DNA from: an uncultured Spirochaetaceae bacterium
Lineage (GTDB): Bacteria; Spirochaetota; Spirochaetia; Treponematales; Treponemataceae
Direction of reading: 5' to 3'
Assembly: GCA_902789325.1 (NCBI GenBank)
Contig: CADANN010000004.1
Location: forward strand, 1 to 64,000
Length of the DNA: 64,000 nucleotides
Translations under genes and position numbers: made by a program
Notes under the pieces: generated by a model
Told to the model about the DNA's origin: nothing
Databases searched by the model: none
Seen by the model: the letters and a program-made list of their open reading frames with translations, nothing else
Shown here: positions 62,028 through 64,000 of the stretch, piece by piece
How the letters are laid out: each line of letters begins with the position of its first letter
How positions within the stretch are numbered: position 1 is the first letter of the stretch

Positions 62028-62120
62028 TGGTATGATAATGAAAATTCTTACACATCTCACAAAACCGCTAAGTTTTTTTTTGAGTTCTCAAAATTCTGTG
62101 GTAAAATAGTAGAATCATAA
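62028..62120 (+). pseudogene. Remnant of a second gap 3' end
   Basis: From TGG 62028 the frame reads [20 protein letters not shown], close to the end of gap ([14 protein letters not shown]...KYF). The DNA of the first 30 nt or so is highly similar to gap near 61810. Nothing upstream of 62028 resembles gap and there is no start codon, so this is a fragment. The frame closes at 62118-62120. Confidence 0.7.
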
Positions 62121-62157
62121 AAATAATTTTCGATTTCTTTTTTTTGTGGAGCAGTTT

Positions 62158-63297
62158 ATGGATTATATCTGGATTATTGAGCTGGATTCCTTTTGTACTT
62201 TGATTCTGGGAATTCTTTTATATAACTTTTTTAAAAATTACGACAGACAGACAAAGCAGCATTATTATATGCTGGCACTTGTTACTGGAACTATCACCTG
62301 TATATGCGATGTAAACTGGGGGCTTATTGAAGGTGGTTTTATTCCTGAGCCTCGTGCGGCGAATTTTCTGACAAATGCTATTTATGAAATTTCTTCAACG
62401 ATGATGGGCTATTACTGGCTATGTTATGTAGAAAATGCTCTGGATTCTAAATTCATCAAAACAAAATATCTTAAACATATTGCAAAGCTTCCTGTAATCA
62501 TAATTATTGGAGGGGTAATTGCTTCTGTTTATACAGGTGCTCTTTTTTATATCGATACCAACAATGTTTATCATCGTGGTGACTATGTTTTGATTCATGT
62601 TGCGATGAGTTACTTGTATCTGATTATTACTTCGGTTCATGCCTTTATTAAATCGTTTACGTGTAATAATTATCTTAAAGCCAAGGAATACAGAATTCTT
62701 TCTGTGTTTTTGATTTTCCTGCTGATTCTTGGAATTATTCAGATTATCTTCCCGGCAGTTCCAAGTGTTGGAGTAGGGGTAACTCTAGCATTCTTATTTG
62801 TTTATGTTGATTTACAGAATCTTTTGATTACAGTGGATGCTCTGACTGGTCTGAATAATAAAAAGCAGCTTATGAGATATTTAAGTACAAAAATAAAGGC
62901 TGGTTCAGATAATGAAAAGCTTTATGCTTTTATGCTTAATGTTAATAAATTCAAAAAGATTAATAATTTTTACGGGCACTATGAAGGTGATATGGCTTTG
63001 ATTCGTTGTGCAAATGCTCTTAAAGCTGCAAATAACAATACATCTAATTTCATTGGACGTTATGGTAGTGATAAATTTATTATAATAGCTGAACTTGATG
63101 ATGAAGAAGAAACTTTCCGTCTTTGTGAAAATGTAAGACAGGCTTTGATTAAAGAATGCGAAAAAGATGGAATTATTTATGATTTATCATTCAGTTTTGG
63201 ATTTGTTCAATATAAGCCTGAAATGAAAACAATTCAGTCATTTATTTCTGCTGCTGATAAAAAATTAGACGAAGCTAAAAAAGGAACGGGAAAATAA
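62158..63297 (+). CDS. Membrane GGDEF-domain protein with degenerate active site
   Basis: ATG 62158 has GTGGAG 6-7 nt upstream and is preferred to GTG 62146. The 379-residue protein has about seven membrane segments (5-225). In its GGDEF domain VDALTGLNNKKQLM is conserved but the active motif reads RYGSDKF, and the metal-site region (MLNVNKFKKIN) lacks the usual Asp. It is probably not a cyclase. It may bind cyclic di-GMP or act as a receptor or scaffold. Confidence 0.83.
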   Translation: MDYIWIIELDSFCTLILGILLYNFFKNYDRQTKQHYYMLALVTGTITCICDVNWGLIEGGFIPEPRAANFLTNAIYEISSTMMGYYWLCYVENALDSKFIKTKYLKHIAKLPVIIIIGGVIASVYTGALFYIDTNNVYHRGDYVLIHVAMSYLYLIITSVHAFIKSFTCNNYLKAKEYRILSVFLIFLLILGIIQIIFPAVPSVGVGVTLAFLFVYVDLQNLLITVDALTGLNNKKQLMRYLSTKIKAGSDNEKLYAFMLNVNKFKKINNFYGHYEGDMALIRCANALKAANNNTSNFIGRYGSDKFIIIAELDDEEETFRLCENVRQALIKECEKDGIIYDLSFSFGFVQYKPEMKTIQSFISAADKKLDEAKKGTGK

Positions 63298-63358
63298 ATA
63301 AAGGGTGGCTTCTTGGGATTTTGATGGGGAAAAATAGTCGAAACCACCCTTGGAAATA

Positions 63359-63667
63359 CTAATCTAAAAGGCTAAGCAATGCTTCTTTAGGCTGTACACC
63401 TACTGATGATTTATGAAGCTGGCCGCCAATGAAAGTTGCAACGAACGGAATGCTCATTACACCAAACTGCTGTGCGAGCTCTGGTTCATCATCTACATTT
63501 ACTTTTCCAACCTTGATTTCAGGATGCTCTTCTGCAAGTTCTGAAACAACAGGTCCGAGCATACGGCATGGACCGCACCAAGGTGCCCAAAAATCTACCA
63601 ATACAGGTTTATCCGATTCCAATACTTCACTCTTGAAGTTCGCATTTGTTATTGTAAGTTCTGCCAT
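63359..63667 (-). CDS. trxA: Thioredoxin
   Basis: This 102-residue protein has the WAPWCGPCRM redox motif (about 30-38), FWAPWC start context and the cis-Pro in MSIPFVATF (about 75). It reduces disulfides in cytoplasmic proteins. AGGAGG precedes ATG 63667. Its promoter region has three related operator-like sites (63706-63765), so expression is probably regulated. Confidence 0.96.
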   Translation of the reverse strand: MAELTITNANFKSEVLESDKPVLVDFWAPWCGPCRMLGPVVSELAEEHPEIKVGKVNVDDEPELAQQFGVMSIPFVATFIGGQLHKSSVGVQPKEALLSLLD

Positions 63668-63705
63668 AATTATTTATCCTCCTGATAATTTCTTAGTGGT
63701 TTTGT

Positions 63706-63765
63706 ATTGTGTACAATTAAAATATACACAATCATAACTTATTTGTCAAGTACATTGTATACAAT
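63706..63765 (-). promoter_or_regulatory. Three operator-like sites around the trxA promoter
   Basis: Related motifs lie at 63754-63765 (ATTGTATACAAT, perfect palindrome), 63723-63732 (minus strand ATTGTGTATA) and 63706-63717 (plus strand ATTGTGTACAAT). They sit upstream of the -35, over the -10 and near the start site. Confidence 0.6.
63721..63749 (-). promoter_or_regulatory. Near-consensus trxA promoter
   Basis: On the minus strand, TTGACA (63749-63744), a 17-nt spacer and TATATT (63726-63721). Confidence 0.8.
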
Positions 63766-63905
63766 TTAATAAATATCAATATAGTTTTTTGTAACGTTGA
63801 AAGTTTATGAATGTTTAATATGCGTGAGTGGAAGAGAGGTGTGACCTGCCTTTTTTCTGAAAATTTTTCAAGAACTATATTGACATTTATTTAATTACCT
63901 AGTAA

Positions 63906-63920
63906 ACCTATAGGTATAAT
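63906..63920 (+). promoter_or_regulatory. Palindrome and -10 box before the terminal gene
   Basis: ACCTATAGGT (63906-63915) is a perfect palindrome abutting TATAAT (63915-63920). A TTGACA at 63880 is 29 nt away, too far to pair with this -10. An operator role is possible. Confidence 0.4.
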
Positions 63921-63943
63921 AAACAACACAAGGAGAACTGAAT

Positions 63944-64000
63944 ATGAAAAAAATTATTGCAATCACAGCAGCTGCTGTACTCGCTGCATCTCTCTTCGCA
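63944..64000 (+). CDS. Start of an exported protein, 3'-truncated
   Basis: ATG 63944 follows AAGGAG. The 19 visible codons form a signal peptide (MKKIIAITAAAVLAASLFA) like that of the small exported protein at 56624. The mature part is outside the window. Confidence 0.75.
   Translation, partial: MKKIIAITAAAVLAASLFA

Noticed and set aside
63820-63870. Small terminator-like hairpin (AGGT-GTG-ACCT followed by CCTTTTTT)
   Set aside because: The stem is only 4 bp, too weak to support without expression data.
1-64000. CRISPR array, rRNA, integrase or complete insertion sequence
   Set aside because: No regularly spaced repeats, rRNA motifs or transposase/integrase domains were found on either strand.

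Overview
This window is bacterial chromosome, most likely from a spirochaete of the genus Treponema or a close relative. The assignment rests on the mix of families: several GGDEF proteins, a stand-alone CheX, an HflK/HflC pair, a 571-residue protein resembling a Treponema-restricted family (DUF5312-like), MutS2 without MutS, and AT-rich intergenic DNA with spirochaete-like lipoproteins. No database search was possible, so the genus is inferred.

Layout: (1) 1-2.75 kb: the end of a metallophosphoesterase, an exported SUMF1-fold protein, and a convergent corA-type metal channel. The corA leader holds a 23-codon upstream ORF whose Shine-Dalgarno can pair with its own 3' end. (2) 2.87-18.68 kb: one tightly packed run of twelve genes, nearly all overlapping or under 25 nt apart. 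It begins with a reduced type II secretion system (secretin, ATPase, platform, major pseudopilin, small membrane proteins). Two small exported proteins, a clostripain-family lipoprotein protease, a 1,951-residue RHS/YD-repeat protein with a predicted papain-like C-terminal domain, and a small exported partner follow. This is the most interesting region. (3) 18.7-29.7 kb: a His/Asp-rich CobW GTPase, a sugar-binding-fold/GGDEF fusion, pyridoxal kinase, HtrA, ArgS, and a response regulator/hybrid histidine kinase pair. (4) 29.8-36.3 kb: CheX, then an operon of channel-like RCK protein, cyclic-nucleotide-binding protein, RsgA, MutS2 and methyltransferase. (5) 36.3-43.5 kb: two membrane GGDEF proteins, asd, a dapA with two frame-disrupting lesions, aroC and a D,D-carboxypeptidase. 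(6) 43.6-56.6 kb: a stand-alone CBM48 protein, tRNA-Gln and tRNA-Glu, a DUF5312-like protein, YfiH, a biotin-dependent carboxyltransferase, a membrane protein with a kinase-like N-terminus, hflK-hflC, a DUF4230 protein and a heterodimeric ABC exporter. (7) 56.6-64 kb: a small exported protein, valS, an HD-domain hydrolase, gap with a downstream fragment of a second gap 3' end, a degenerate GGDEF protein, trxA with three operator-like sites, and the start of another exported protein.

Two genome-scale signals cut across these regions. First, about ten genes have a -10 hexamer ending 6-10 nt before the start codon and no Shine-Dalgarno, which suggests leaderless or nearly leaderless mRNAs. The other genes have good AGGAG sites. 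Second, intergenic palindromic elements recur, including a related pair flanking valS and one that is read through as codons at the start of yfiH.
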